Shown here: in pieces, positions 13,832 through 21,521 of the stretch
Position numbering within the stretch: the stretch's first letter is position 1
How the letters are laid out: each line of letters opens with the position of its first letter
Virus record (IMG/VR): IMGVR_UViG_3300009176_000872
Coordinates: 1-30,471 of that record
Reading direction: 5' to 3' (one strand)
Length of the DNA: 30,471 nt
Origin: a virus
The notes under the pieces: generated by a model
What the model was told of the DNA's origin: nothing
What the model saw: only the letters and a program-made list of their open reading frames with translations
The model's database searches: none
Program-made: the position numbers and the translations under genes

Positions 13832-15715
13832 ATGGCGCAGACGGCCATCGGGCAGAAGCCGTACCAGCTTGTCCCGGTCAACGACCTGACCGCCGGGATC
13901 GATCTGCGTCACTCGCCGACGCTGCTGCAGCCGGATCGCGCGCGCTTCCTGCGGAACATCTCGCTGCAGGAACCCGGCGCGCTGCAGCCGTTCCCCGGTT
14001 GGCAGACACGCAGCACCACGAACCTCGGCGGGCTGCGTCCGCAGGGCGGGCGGCGCATCTACCTCTCGGCGGTCACGTTCCTGCTCGCCAGCTACAACGG
14101 CAGCGTCTACCGTCCGACCGATGGCGGCGCGTGGGGCGCGCCGACGCTCACCGGGCGTTCGGTCACCAACGAGCACTACTTCGTCTACGACCGCAACCTC
14201 GTCGCGCTGTTCGACGGCCTCGGCGGCATCAAGAAGTCGATCAACGGCACCGTGTGGTCGAACATGGGCATCACCGCCCCTGCTGCGCCGACGCTGTCGC
14301 TGGTCGCGGGCGGCACGTTGGTCGTGTCGAACAGCTACGAGGTCGCCTACACCTACGGCGACGCGGGCCTGAGCTTCGAAAGCAGCGGCTCGCCGGTCGC
14401 GACGATCTCGCCGACGGCGGGCAACCTCACGATCCGCGTGACGATGGCGGTCAGCGCCGACCCGCAGGTCAGCACGAAGTACATCTACGCGCGCAACGTG
14501 ACGGCGGGCGAGTCGGTGCTGCGGCGCGCGGGCAGCGTGCCCAACGCGACGACCACGTTCGACATCACCGCGCCGGGCCTCTTCTTCCCCGACGGCGTCG
14601 AGATGCCGACGAAGAACACGCTGCCGGGCGCGTTCAGCTTCGGGGTCGTGTGGCGCAACCGCTGGTGGGCACGCGACGCGAACATCACGAACCGGATCTG
14701 GTTCTCCGAGATCTTCATGCCGCAGGCGTGGCCGGGCCTGTACTACCTCGACATCCCGTTCGAACGCGGCGACCAGATCACCGCGCTCATCGCGCTCGGC
14801 GACACGCTCATCGTCTTCGGCAACACCGGGGTCTACCTCATCATCGGGCAGACCTCGCTCGACTTCGAAGTGCGCCCCAGCGCGGGCGCGGTCGCCGGGT
14901 CGCTCGGGCCGCGCAGCGTCTACCAGATCGAAGCGGGCGTGCTGCACGCGTCTGACGGCGGCGTCTACCTGTTCGACGGCGCGACCGACACGCTGCTCAG
15001 CGACGACATCTGGACCGGCTGGCAGGACATGATGAGCCACGTCGCGCCGAGCGACATTCAGCGCATCGCGGTCATCTACCACCCGAACCGGAAGGAGGTG
15101 CGGATCAGCGTGCCGCGCCTCTACGACATCTCGGTGCCGGGCGAGTGGGTGCTCGACCTCGCGCGCACGAAGATCTCCGAGGGCACGTCGGCGTGGACGA
15201 GCACGACGCGCGTCATCGGCGGCTACATCCCGTGGGACGGGCGCGAGGTGAGCGCGGGCGATCAGGGGCGTCTCTGGACGTGGAAGGCCGACCGGGGCCA
15301 GTTGGCCGAAGAGTCGATCCCCGGCGCGGGCGACGACGGCGCGGCGATGGTGAGCTACTACGAAGGCCCGGCGCTGCTGCCTGCGGCGCGCCGCTGGGCG
15401 CGCTTCATCGATCTCTTCGGCGAGTATCGTCCGACGGCGGGCAACCTCACGGTCGAGGTGCTGGTGGACGACACGTCGGTCTGCGTGCTGCCCATCGACA
15501 TCGCGGGCCTCGGCATTTCGGTGTACGGTGTGTCGGTCTACGGCACGTCGAGCTACAGCGGCAAGCAGCGCCGCTACTTCACGTCGATGCTTCCGCTGAC
15601 GGCAGAAGGCAACGCGATCACGGTGCGCGCGACCTACGTCGGCACGGGGCTGTTCAAGCTGTTCACCTACGCGATTGGCGTGCGGCCCGAGCCGCAGATG
15701 CGCGGATTCAACTGA
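13832..15715 (+). CDS. Tail hub/nozzle beta-propeller (P22 gp10-like)
   Basis: A 627-residue protein, mostly beta strands. The N-terminus (LVPVNDLTAGIDLRHSPTLL, then RNISLQEPGALQPFPGW) is the typical beginning of podoviral tail-stabilising hub proteins. Repeated blade-like units follow: 'YLSAVTFLLASYNGSVYRP', 'NLVALFDGLGGIKKSI', 'ITALIALGDTLIVFGNTGVYLI', 'GVLHASDGGVYLFDG'. The C-terminal third carries Ig-like strands (GNLTVEVLVDDTSVCVLPID, ITVRATYVGTGLFKLFTYAIGV). Such proteins plug the portal channel below the adaptor and form the short tail tube. Placement after the adaptor and before the fibre supports this. The stop overlaps the fibre start (TGATG). Confidence 0.78.
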   Translation: MAQTAIGQKPYQLVPVNDLTAGIDLRHSPTLLQPDRARFLRNISLQEPGALQPFPGWQTRSTTNLGGLRPQGGRRIYLSAVTFLLASYNGSVYRPTDGGAWGAPTLTGRSVTNEHYFVYDRNLVALFDGLGGIKKSINGTVWSNMGITAPAAPTLSLVAGGTLVVSNSYEVAYTYGDAGLSFESSGSPVATISPTAGNLTIRVTMAVSADPQVSTKYIYARNVTAGESVLRRAGSVPNATTTFDITAPGLFFPDGVEMPTKNTLPGAFSFGVVWRNRWWARDANITNRIWFSEIFMPQAWPGLYYLDIPFERGDQITALIALGDTLIVFGNTGVYLIIGQTSLDFEVRPSAGAVAGSLGPRSVYQIEAGVLHASDGGVYLFDGATDTLLSDDIWTGWQDMMSHVAPSDIQRIAVIYHPNRKEVRISVPRLYDISVPGEWVLDLARTKISEGTSAWTSTTRVIGGYIPWDGREVSAGDQGRLWTWKADRGQLAEESIPGAGDDGAAMVSYYEGPALLPAARRWARFIDLFGEYRPTAGNLTVEVLVDDTSVCVLPIDIAGLGISVYGVSVYGTSSYSGKQRRYFTSMLPLTAEGNAITVRATYVGTGLFKLFTYAIGVRPEPQMRGFN

Positions 15716-16674
15716 TGGCGAACTATCCGAGCGGCCCCGTCACGTTCCCGGCGCGCAGCGACGGCCAGACGATCTTCGCGCAGCATGTGCAGTTGCTGCA
15801 GGACGAGATCGCGGCCATCGAGGCGGGCCTGCTCGGCGGGCTGCAGCACAATTTGTGGGGCGCGCAGGGCTTCACGCTGAGCGGCGTGCTGACGCCGCCG
15901 CCCATCGGCACGAACCAGAACGACTACGCGCCAGCGGGCCTCTCGGTGGCGGCGGTCGTGCGGCAGTCGTTGTCGGCCCCGTGCCAGTTGACGGGGCTGC
16001 TCGCGCAGGCGTCGGGACGCCTCATCACCATCGTCGTCTTCGGCATGGCGGTGTCTCCGGCGAACGTGCTCACGATCAAGAACCAGAGCGCGTCGTCGGC
16101 GGCGACGAACATGATCCTCTGCCCCGGCGCGACCGATCTCGCGATCTCGATGGGCGGGTCGGTGACGTTGTGGTACGACACGGCGAACAGCTTCTGGCGG
16201 GTGATCGCCTACGCCAACCCGCCCGTGTCGGCGGCAGCGGGGCCGACCTACATCGGCGCGAAGGTCTTCAACGCGAGCGCGACCGTGGCGCTGACGGCGG
16301 CGACCTACACGACGCTGTCGTGGGTCGGCACCGAGTTCAACGCCGGGCCAATGTGGGCCGCTGGATCGCCGACGCGGCTGACGGTGCCTGCGGGGCAGGG
16401 CGGGCACTACCTCGTCTACGGCAAGTTCCAGAACGCGACCAACGCGAACGTGCGCTCGCGGATTATGAAAAACGGCGCGGTCATCACGACGGAGGACCGG
16501 CCCGGGAACAGCAGCGCGGCGGCAACCAGCAGCGCGGTGGATATGTCGATGCTGCTGCTGAACGCGGGCGACTACGTGGAGTTTCAAGCCTACACGAGTG
16601 TGGCGGGCACCATCGGCGGCACGGCGAAGGACGACCAGAGCGAGTTCGGGGCGTATCGTCTGAACCCGGTGTAG
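15715..16674 (+). CDS. Tail fibre with C1q/TNF-like tip
   Basis: A 319-residue protein. The N-terminus ANYPSGPVTFPARSDGQ and AQHVQLLQDEIAAIEAGLLG (residues 2-43) is the usual short virion-anchoring module of phage fibres, ending in a coiled-coil-prone helix. A central beta region (45-165) is followed by a C-terminal jelly-roll-like domain (about 180-319): KVFNASATVALTAATYTTLSW, LTVPAGQGGHYLVYGKF, RSRIMKNGAVIT, MLLLNAGDYVEFQAYT and a final FGAYRL strand. This order is that of C1q/TNF-type trimeric domains. It probably binds the host surface. The preferred ATG at 15715 overlaps the hub stop; frames further upstream are hub-gene sequence. Confidence 0.8.
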   Translation: MANYPSGPVTFPARSDGQTIFAQHVQLLQDEIAAIEAGLLGGLQHNLWGAQGFTLSGVLTPPPIGTNQNDYAPAGLSVAAVVRQSLSAPCQLTGLLAQASGRLITIVVFGMAVSPANVLTIKNQSASSAATNMILCPGATDLAISMGGSVTLWYDTANSFWRVIAYANPPVSAAAGPTYIGAKVFNASATVALTAATYTTLSWVGTEFNAGPMWAAGSPTRLTVPAGQGGHYLVYGKFQNATNANVRSRIMKNGAVITTEDRPGNSSAAATSSAVDMSMLLLNAGDYVEFQAYTSVAGTIGGTAKDDQSEFGAYRLNPV

Positions 16675-16676
16675 CG

Positions 16677-17042
16677 ATGGCGCAGGCGTCCTACGTCAAC
16701 CAACTGCTGGCGTCGTTCCCGACGGACCAGCGCAAGGCGCTGCAGTTGGCGTTTGAGTACGTGCTCACGAACCTGCGGCTCGGTCAGCCCGACCCGGCCA
16801 GCCGCGCGGAGAACCTGCAGTTGTACTACTTCGACGGCGTGACAGCGGCGACGCCGAACACCGAGTTCAGCATCGTCCACGGGATGGCGGTCGCACCCTA
16901 CAACATGATTCAGGTGCTCCCGCTGCGGATCGTCGGCGCGCAGATCGTCCCGCTGCGGGTGACGCGCGCTGCCGACAAGAACCGGATCTACCTCGCGTCG
17001 TCGGTGCCGAGCGCGGCGTTCATGGTCGCGCTGGAGGTCTGA
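16677..17042 (+). CDS. Small tail-fibre-associated protein
   Basis: A 121-residue protein whose ATG lies two bases after the fibre stop. The N-terminal helix (YVNQLLASFPTDQRKALQLAFEYVLTNLRLG in outline) is followed by beta segments: TPNTEFSIVHGMAVAPYNMIQVLPL and NRIYLASSVPSAAFMVALEV. The 'TPNTEF.I.HGM...P' strand is a frequent element in small fibre-tip or fibre-chaperone proteins encoded next to phage fibres. No catalytic motif is seen. It could be a second receptor-binding subunit or an assembly partner. It stops one base before the next gene. Confidence 0.72.
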   Translation: MAQASYVNQLLASFPTDQRKALQLAFEYVLTNLRLGQPDPASRAENLQLYYFDGVTAATPNTEFSIVHGMAVAPYNMIQVLPLRIVGAQIVPLRVTRAADKNRIYLASSVPSAAFMVALEV

Positions 17043-17966
17043 GTGGCGTACGGCATCAACAATCAAGGCGAGGTCGTCTTCATCGAAGACGGCGCGTCGA
17101 TGCCGCAGGGGGTTCACGCGACGTGGACGCCGTCGATGGGGGGCACGTACACGCCGTCGCAGACCGACTACCAGTCGCGCTATCTGAACAACATGCGCGC
17201 GGGCGGCGCTATCGAGCAGATGCTCGGCGTGAAGCCCGGCCAGTACGCGACGGTGGGGGGGCAGATCAAGAACAAGGGCTTCTGGGAACGCTACTCCGAG
17301 TCGCCGACGATGCTCGCGCTGACGGCCTTCGGGGCGGGCATCGGGATCCCGGCGCTGCTCGCAGCCGGTGGCGCAGCGGGCGGCGCAGCGGGCGGCGGCG
17401 CGCTGCTGGCGAACACCGCCGCGCCCGGGTCGGCCATCTACAGCGGCCTCGCGGCAGCGGGCTTGCCCGGCGCGGCGAGCGCGGGTGCGGTCGGCGCAGG
17501 CGGCGGGCTGCTGGCGAACGCCGCAGGCGTCGGCTCGCCCATCCACAGTGCCCTCGCGGCGGCAGGCTACCCCGGCTCCACGACGGCGGGTGCGTGGTCG
17601 CCAGCGGCGGCGCAGGGCGGGCTGCTGAAGAACGCGCGCACGGCCTACGACATGTACGGGAAGGCGAAGAGCGCCTACCCGGGCAGCGCGAAGAAGGAAG
17701 ACGACCAGAGTAAGCTCGGCGCGGCGGCACCGTATCTGGCGGGCGCGGGCGGTGCGATGGCGGGTTACGCGCTCGCGAACCGGGGCGGCGGCAAAGGGTC
17801 GCAGTACAACACGCCGATGGACGCGTTGATCGGGAAGCAGACGCAGCAGATGGAGCAGGAGTCGCCGCTGCGGCGCCTGCTGCTGTCGCAGAGCGCGGGC
17901 CTGCTGCCGACCTACATGAAGCAGGATCCGCAGTTCGCACAGTGGATGCGGAACAGCGGGGGATGA
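17043..17966 (+). CDS. Gly/Ala-rich internal virion (ejection-type) protein with repeat module
   Basis: A 307-residue protein starting at a GTG immediately after the preceding stop. Residues about 90-205 are extremely rich in Gly and Ala with hydrophobic runs (LTAFGAGIGIPALLAAGGAAG), and contain repeats of LLANTAAPGSAIYSGLAAAGLPG and LLANAAGVGSPIHSALAAAGYPG, so an internal duplication is visible. Residues 259-302 (MDALIGKQTQQMEQESPLRR onward) form a module repeated in the next gene. Gly/Ala-rich membrane-seeking proteins placed after podoviral tail genes are typically packed in the head and ejected to make a channel through the envelope, as P22 gp7, gp16 and gp20. The role is inferred from position and composition. 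Confidence 0.78.
   Translation: MAYGINNQGEVVFIEDGASMPQGVHATWTPSMGGTYTPSQTDYQSRYLNNMRAGGAIEQMLGVKPGQYATVGGQIKNKGFWERYSESPTMLALTAFGAGIGIPALLAAGGAAGGAAGGGALLANTAAPGSAIYSGLAAAGLPGAASAGAVGAGGGLLANAAGVGSPIHSALAAAGYPGSTTAGAWSPAAAQGGLLKNARTAYDMYGKAKSAYPGSAKKEDDQSKLGAAAPYLAGAGGAMAGYALANRGGGKGSQYNTPMDALIGKQTQQMEQESPLRRLLLSQSAGLLPTYMKQDPQFAQWMRNSGG
17817..17948 (+). repeat. 132-base coding module, copy 1
   Basis: Codes for 44 residues, MDALIGKQTQQM to FAQWM. It matches 18125-18256 at 115 of 132 bases by hand count, with most changes silent or conservative (39 of 44 residues the same). Confidence 0.9.
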
Positions 17967-17971
17967 GGCGC

Positions 17972-18322
17972 ATGACTCTGTTCAACCTACTCGGCGGGCG
18001 CGCGGTGCTGCTCGCGCTGTTCGGGGTCAGCTTCTGGCAGTACGCGATCCCGCTGATCGCGTCGGGCCTCGGCGCGCTGTTCGCGAAGAAGAAGAAGCCG
18101 ACGAACACCGCGACCTCGGCGGCGATGGACGCGCTGATCAACAAGCAGACGCAGCAAATGGAGCAGGAGTCGCCGTTGCGGAAGCTGCTGCTGTCGCAGA
18201 GCGCCGGGCTGCTGCCCAGCTACATGAAGCAGGATCCGAACTACGCGCAGTGGATGGAGAACAGCGCCCCGTCGGCGCAGGCCGCGATGACCGCTGCAGC
18301 GCGCAAGCCGTACGACGTGTAG
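17972..18322 (+). CDS. Membrane protein with duplicated C-terminal module
   Basis: A 116-residue protein. Residues about 9-38 are strongly hydrophobic (AVLLALFGVSFWQYAIPLIA, then GLGALFA) and followed by KKKKP, so a membrane segment or two with a positive-side anchor. Residues 52-95 repeat the module at the end of the preceding gene (MDALINKQTQQMEQESPLRK onward). It seems to be a shortened, membrane-anchored partner of the 307-residue protein, created by duplication. The ATG at 17972 is 5 bases after the upstream stop, with a weak GAGG. Likely acts with its neighbour in ejection; the exact role is unknown. Confidence 0.76.
   Translation: MTLFNLLGGRAVLLALFGVSFWQYAIPLIASGLGALFAKKKKPTNTATSAAMDALINKQTQQMEQESPLRKLLLSQSAGLLPSYMKQDPNYAQWMENSAPSAQAAMTAAARKPYDV
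18125..18256 (+). repeat. 132-base coding module, copy 2
   Basis: Second copy of the 44-residue module (MDALINKQTQQM to YAQWM). The five amino-acid changes against copy 1 are G/N, R/K, T/S, Q/N and F/Y. Confidence 0.9.
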
Positions 18323-18331
18323 AGGCACCTC

Positions 18332-19414
18332 ATGGCAAACCCGACCCCGTACTACAACCCGGGCACATCGATGCAGCCGAGCTACTCGGCGCCGTCGTAT
18401 GGCGGCAGCGCGCCGTCGCCGTGGGGGCAACCGGGCACCGGCAGCTACCAGCCCGGCGGCTACGGCAGCACGCCCGACACCTACTTCGATGACCCGCTGA
18501 CGCAGCCCATCATGGGCGCGTGGGGGCAGCGGATGAACCAGTTGTCGAAGCCCGGCCCGGGCTACGGCGACATCAACGCGGCGCTCGGGAAGTACCTGCA
18601 GCCCGACCCGCGCTTCAACGCCGCGCTCGGCAACCTGCAGGGCGTTGCGAGCCAGTCGGGCGCGACGAACCAGTACACGCCGCAGTTCGCGAAAGCGACG
18701 ACGCAGCGGATGAAGGAACTGAACGCGGACCCGTTCTCGACCAGCGACGAGGCCGCGCTCAAGGCGCGCTTCTTCGACTCGATGGCGCAGGACCGCGATC
18801 AGGCGTACCAGCAGAACGCCGCGCAGATGGCCGCGCGCGGGTTGGCGCCGTCGAGCGGCGTGGCGCAGGCGCTCGGCGCCGAGACGAGCATGGGCTACCA
18901 GAAGGCCCGTGCGATGCAGACGCAGCAGATGCTGCAGTACGTCACCGACGAGCGCAACCGTCGGCGCGACACCGCCGTCTCGATGTCAGGGAACCTCGCG
19001 CAGCGCGGCGGTGAGGACGCGGCGCTCGCGCAGCAGTGGCAGAGCACGCGCGCGGGCATCCTCGGCAACGTGCTGTCGGCGCTCGTGCAGCAGCAGGGTA
19101 TGGGGCTGAACGCGGCGACCACGATGGCCGGGCTGCGCCGCCAGCAGTATCTGGACGATGACCAGCGCGGCGCGAACCTGCTGGAGACGAGCGCGCTGCC
19201 GAGCGCCATCGCGCAGCAGCGCATGGGCGCGCTGCAGTCGGTGCTCGCGGGCGGGCCGACCGCCGGGTCGATCTTCAACCAGTACTCGCAGATGCAGCAG
19301 AACCAGAACCAGCAGGATCAGATTCGGGGGCAGCAGAACGCCGCCGTGTGGGGCGCGGCGGGCCAGATCGGGTCGTCGGCGCTCAACGCGTATCTCAACA
19401 ACCGGAACGGGTAG
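18332..19414 (+). CDS. Internal virion/ejection-type protein, Gln/Ala helical
   Basis: A 360-residue protein. Residues 1-50 are Tyr/Pro/Ser/Gly-rich (PTPYYNPGTSMQPSYSAPSYG), like the low-complexity tails elsewhere in the window. From about 60 to 345 the protein appears almost all helical with many Ala, Gln, Arg and Met: DEAALKARFFDSMAQDRDQA, QQNAAQMAARGLAPSSGVAQ, MQTQQMLQYVTDERNRRRD. The phrase 'AARGL.PSSGVAQ' is typical of long helical phage internal proteins. No lytic motif was seen. AGAGG lies about 7 bases before the ATG. Context suggests an ejected internal protein. Confidence 0.76.
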   Translation: MANPTPYYNPGTSMQPSYSAPSYGGSAPSPWGQPGTGSYQPGGYGSTPDTYFDDPLTQPIMGAWGQRMNQLSKPGPGYGDINAALGKYLQPDPRFNAALGNLQGVASQSGATNQYTPQFAKATTQRMKELNADPFSTSDEAALKARFFDSMAQDRDQAYQQNAAQMAARGLAPSSGVAQALGAETSMGYQKARAMQTQQMLQYVTDERNRRRDTAVSMSGNLAQRGGEDAALAQQWQSTRAGILGNVLSALVQQQGMGLNAATTMAGLRRQQYLDDDQRGANLLETSALPSAIAQQRMGALQSVLAGGPTAGSIFNQYSQMQQNQNQQDQIRGQQNAAVWGAAGQIGSSALNAYLNNRNG

Positions 19415-19417
19415 GCG

Positions 19418-21514
19418 ATGGACACCTTCCAGCGACTGCTCGGGAACCCGAACCCGCTCGCCGCGCTGCTGCAGGGCGCGCCGCAGATGATGCAGCCGCA
19501 GCAGCCGGAGGAGGAGGAGCAGTTCACGCGCCTGCCTTCGCTGACGGCGGATGGCAGCGGCGGTGCGCTCGGCGCCGTCGCGCAGGCGCTCGGCAACGTC
19601 AACTTCAGCGGCGGCGGCGCGCAGCCGACCGGCTACGGCGGCGACGACGCGCCCGCGCACGATGAAGACGCGGCGCCCGCGCACGACGAAGACGCGGCGA
19701 TCCCGGGCCTCGGCGCAGAACTGCAAGCGAACATGGGCCTCGGCGAGCAGCCTGCGGTGGACGAAGACGCGCTCGGGGCCGCGCGGGCCGATGTGGCAGG
19801 CGTCGATGACGCGGCGACGACGGCAGGCAGCGACGGGCTGGACGGGCCTGCGGCGGGCGCGCTCTCGCGGCTGAAGATGCCCGAGGCGCCCGTGCTCGAT
19901 GAGCGGTCGCTCTACCCGTCGCGCAAGCGCAGCGTGCTGCAGGCCGCGATCCCCGGCATCGCCGCGCTCATCGCCGGGCTGACCGGCGGGAAGATGGCAG
20001 CGGCGGGCGTGATGCACGGCGCCGCGACTGGCAACGAGCAGTTCAACCAGCAGCAGCGGCAGATGGGTCTGCTGCGCTACGAGCGGAGCAAGCAGCAGTA
20101 CGCGCGCGACGTGGCGCTCTACAACCAGTCGTGGACGCACGCGAAGGACCGCGCGTCGATCCTCTCCGAGTTGGCGAAGAAGGCCGCAGAGTTCGAAGAC
20201 CCCGACGTGGCGCGGCAGTGGCTCGCGTCGCAGCGGAAGATCTACGCGCCCTTCGGCGTCGATGCGATGGACGCGATGCCCGGCGGGATGATCCCCGGCG
20301 CGAAGGAGAAGATCGCGGCGCAGGCGACGAAGGTCTACAAGGAGGCGATGGCCGAGCTTCGCGCGAACAACCCCGGCAGCACGTTCGACGTGGCGAAGAT
20401 GAACGCGGGCAACTCGATCATGTTCCGAGGGAAGTTGATGACCCTCGGCGAACTGGCCGCGCTCGGCAACATCGCGAAGCCGGTGCCCGGCGCGCCCGAC
20501 GGCATCTCGTCCACAAAGACCGACGCGAACGCGATCTTTCAGGATCTTGTGGACGGGTATCGCGAGAGCACGGGGAAGGAACCCGACTCGGAGAAGCGCG
20601 CGGCGTATCGGCTGGAGGCGCTGCAGCAGTTCGCGAAGGCGAGCGCGAAGCCGCCCGACGAACTGACGAAGCAGATCACGCAGGCGCGCCTCGCGCTGCT
20701 GCAGTTGCAGCGGCAGAAGCTGCTGAACGGTGGGCACCCTGACGGCGTGAGCAACCTGAACCCCGGGCAACTCCGCTTCGGCATGGGCGTGGCGTCGCGC
20801 TACGAGAAGGCGTCGCAGCCGTTCAACCAGCGCGCGCAAGCCTACGACACCATCACGTCACTCGCGAGCGGGCCGCAGACCTCCGAGGGCGACATCGCGA
20901 TGGTGTTCGCGTGGATGAAGATGCTCGACCCGGGGTCCACCGTGCGCGAGGGCGAGCAGGCGCAGGTCAGCAACGCGCGCGGCGTGCCCGACTCGCTGCG
21001 GATGCAATACAACAACCTGCTCGGCAACACGGCGCTGCGCCTCACGAAGAAGCAGACGCTGGAGATCGTCGGCGGCGCGCATCGGCTCTACTCCAGCCTC
21101 GCGAAGGGGCAGCAGCAGTTGTTCGACAACTCCGCGCAGCAGTTGCGCGCCTACAAGGTCGCGCCGGGGCTGTTCCTCTCGCCGCAGGGCAGCGTGAACG
21201 ACACCTCGTCCTACCGCACGCTCGACGTGGAGAACGAGACGCGTCCGCTGCCGGAGAGCGCCGGGACGCCGAAGCCGACGCCACGCGCGCCGACGGAGTC
21301 GCCCATCGCGCCGCCGCAGGCGAGCGACGCCGGGCGCACGCCCGCTGCGATCCGCGCGGGTGCGCCGCCGCCGAAGGCCACGGCGCCCGCGAAGACCACG
21401 GGCGCAGCGCCGCCGAAGGGCACCATCGTGCGGAAGGGCGGGAAGACGTATCAGGTGATCGGCGTGAACCCCGACGGATCGCTGAAGTCGCAGCGCATCG
21501 ACCAGTACTTCTGA
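19418..21514 (+). CDS. Large internal virion/ejection-type protein
   Basis: A 698-residue protein. The first 40 residues have an acidic and Gln-rich stretch (QPQQPEEEEQF). Residues 78-93 are two APAHDEDA units, and an acidic Ala/Asp region continues to about 150. A Gly/Ala hydrophobic segment (VLQAAIPGIAALIAGLTGGK) lies near 173-192, suitable for membrane insertion, then long helices. At about 488-540 is a conserved-looking block 'GDIAMVFAWMKMLDPGSTVREGE' in outline, then 'GVPDSLRMQYNNLLG', a pattern recurring in large phage internal and tail proteins. The C-terminal 90 residues are Pro/Ala/Lys-rich and end in a small strand-rich motif (GTIVRKGGKTYQVIGVNPDG). No lysozyme motif found. Starts 3 bases after the previous stop. 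Confidence 0.78.
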   Translation: MDTFQRLLGNPNPLAALLQGAPQMMQPQQPEEEEQFTRLPSLTADGSGGALGAVAQALGNVNFSGGGAQPTGYGGDDAPAHDEDAAPAHDEDAAIPGLGAELQANMGLGEQPAVDEDALGAARADVAGVDDAATTAGSDGLDGPAAGALSRLKMPEAPVLDERSLYPSRKRSVLQAAIPGIAALIAGLTGGKMAAAGVMHGAATGNEQFNQQQRQMGLLRYERSKQQYARDVALYNQSWTHAKDRASILSELAKKAAEFEDPDVARQWLASQRKIYAPFGVDAMDAMPGGMIPGAKEKIAAQATKVYKEAMAELRANNPGSTFDVAKMNAGNSIMFRGKLMTLGELAALGNIAKPVPGAPDGISSTKTDANAIFQDLVDGYRESTGKEPDSEKRAAYRLEALQQFAKASAKPPDELTKQITQARLALLQLQRQKLLNGGHPDGVSNLNPGQLRFGMGVASRYEKASQPFNQRAQAYDTITSLASGPQTSEGDIAMVFAWMKMLDPGSTVREGEQAQVSNARGVPDSLRMQYNNLLGNTALRLTKKQTLEIVGGAHRLYSSLAKGQQQLFDNSAQQLRAYKVAPGLFLSPQGSVNDTSSYRTLDVENETRPLPESAGTPKPTPRAPTESPIAPPQASDAGRTPAAIRAGAPPPKATAPAKTTGAAPPKGTIVRKGGKTYQVIGVNPDGSLKSQRIDQYF
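19649..19696 (+). repeat. Tandem 24-base repeat coding APAHDEDA twice
   Basis: Two adjacent units in frame (19649-19672 and 19673-19696) differ at one base (GAT versus GAC). They add a short acidic His/Asp tract to the N-terminal linker. Confidence 0.85.
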
Positions 21515-21521
21515 GAACCCC

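Noticed and set aside
13238-15082. Long leftward open frame opposite the tail hub
   Set aside because: Same antisense effect of high G+C; the rightward frame is a recognisable tail hub with a coupled start and stop.
18986-20839. Leftward open frame of over 600 codons opposite ejection-type genes
   Set aside because: Composition of a shadow frame, no start site with Shine-Dalgarno, and no recognisable motif.
19418-21514. Transglycosylase or lysozyme domain in the 698-residue ejection-type protein
   Set aside because: No catalytic Glu motif of lytic transglycosylases or lysozymes could be recognised in it or in its neighbours.
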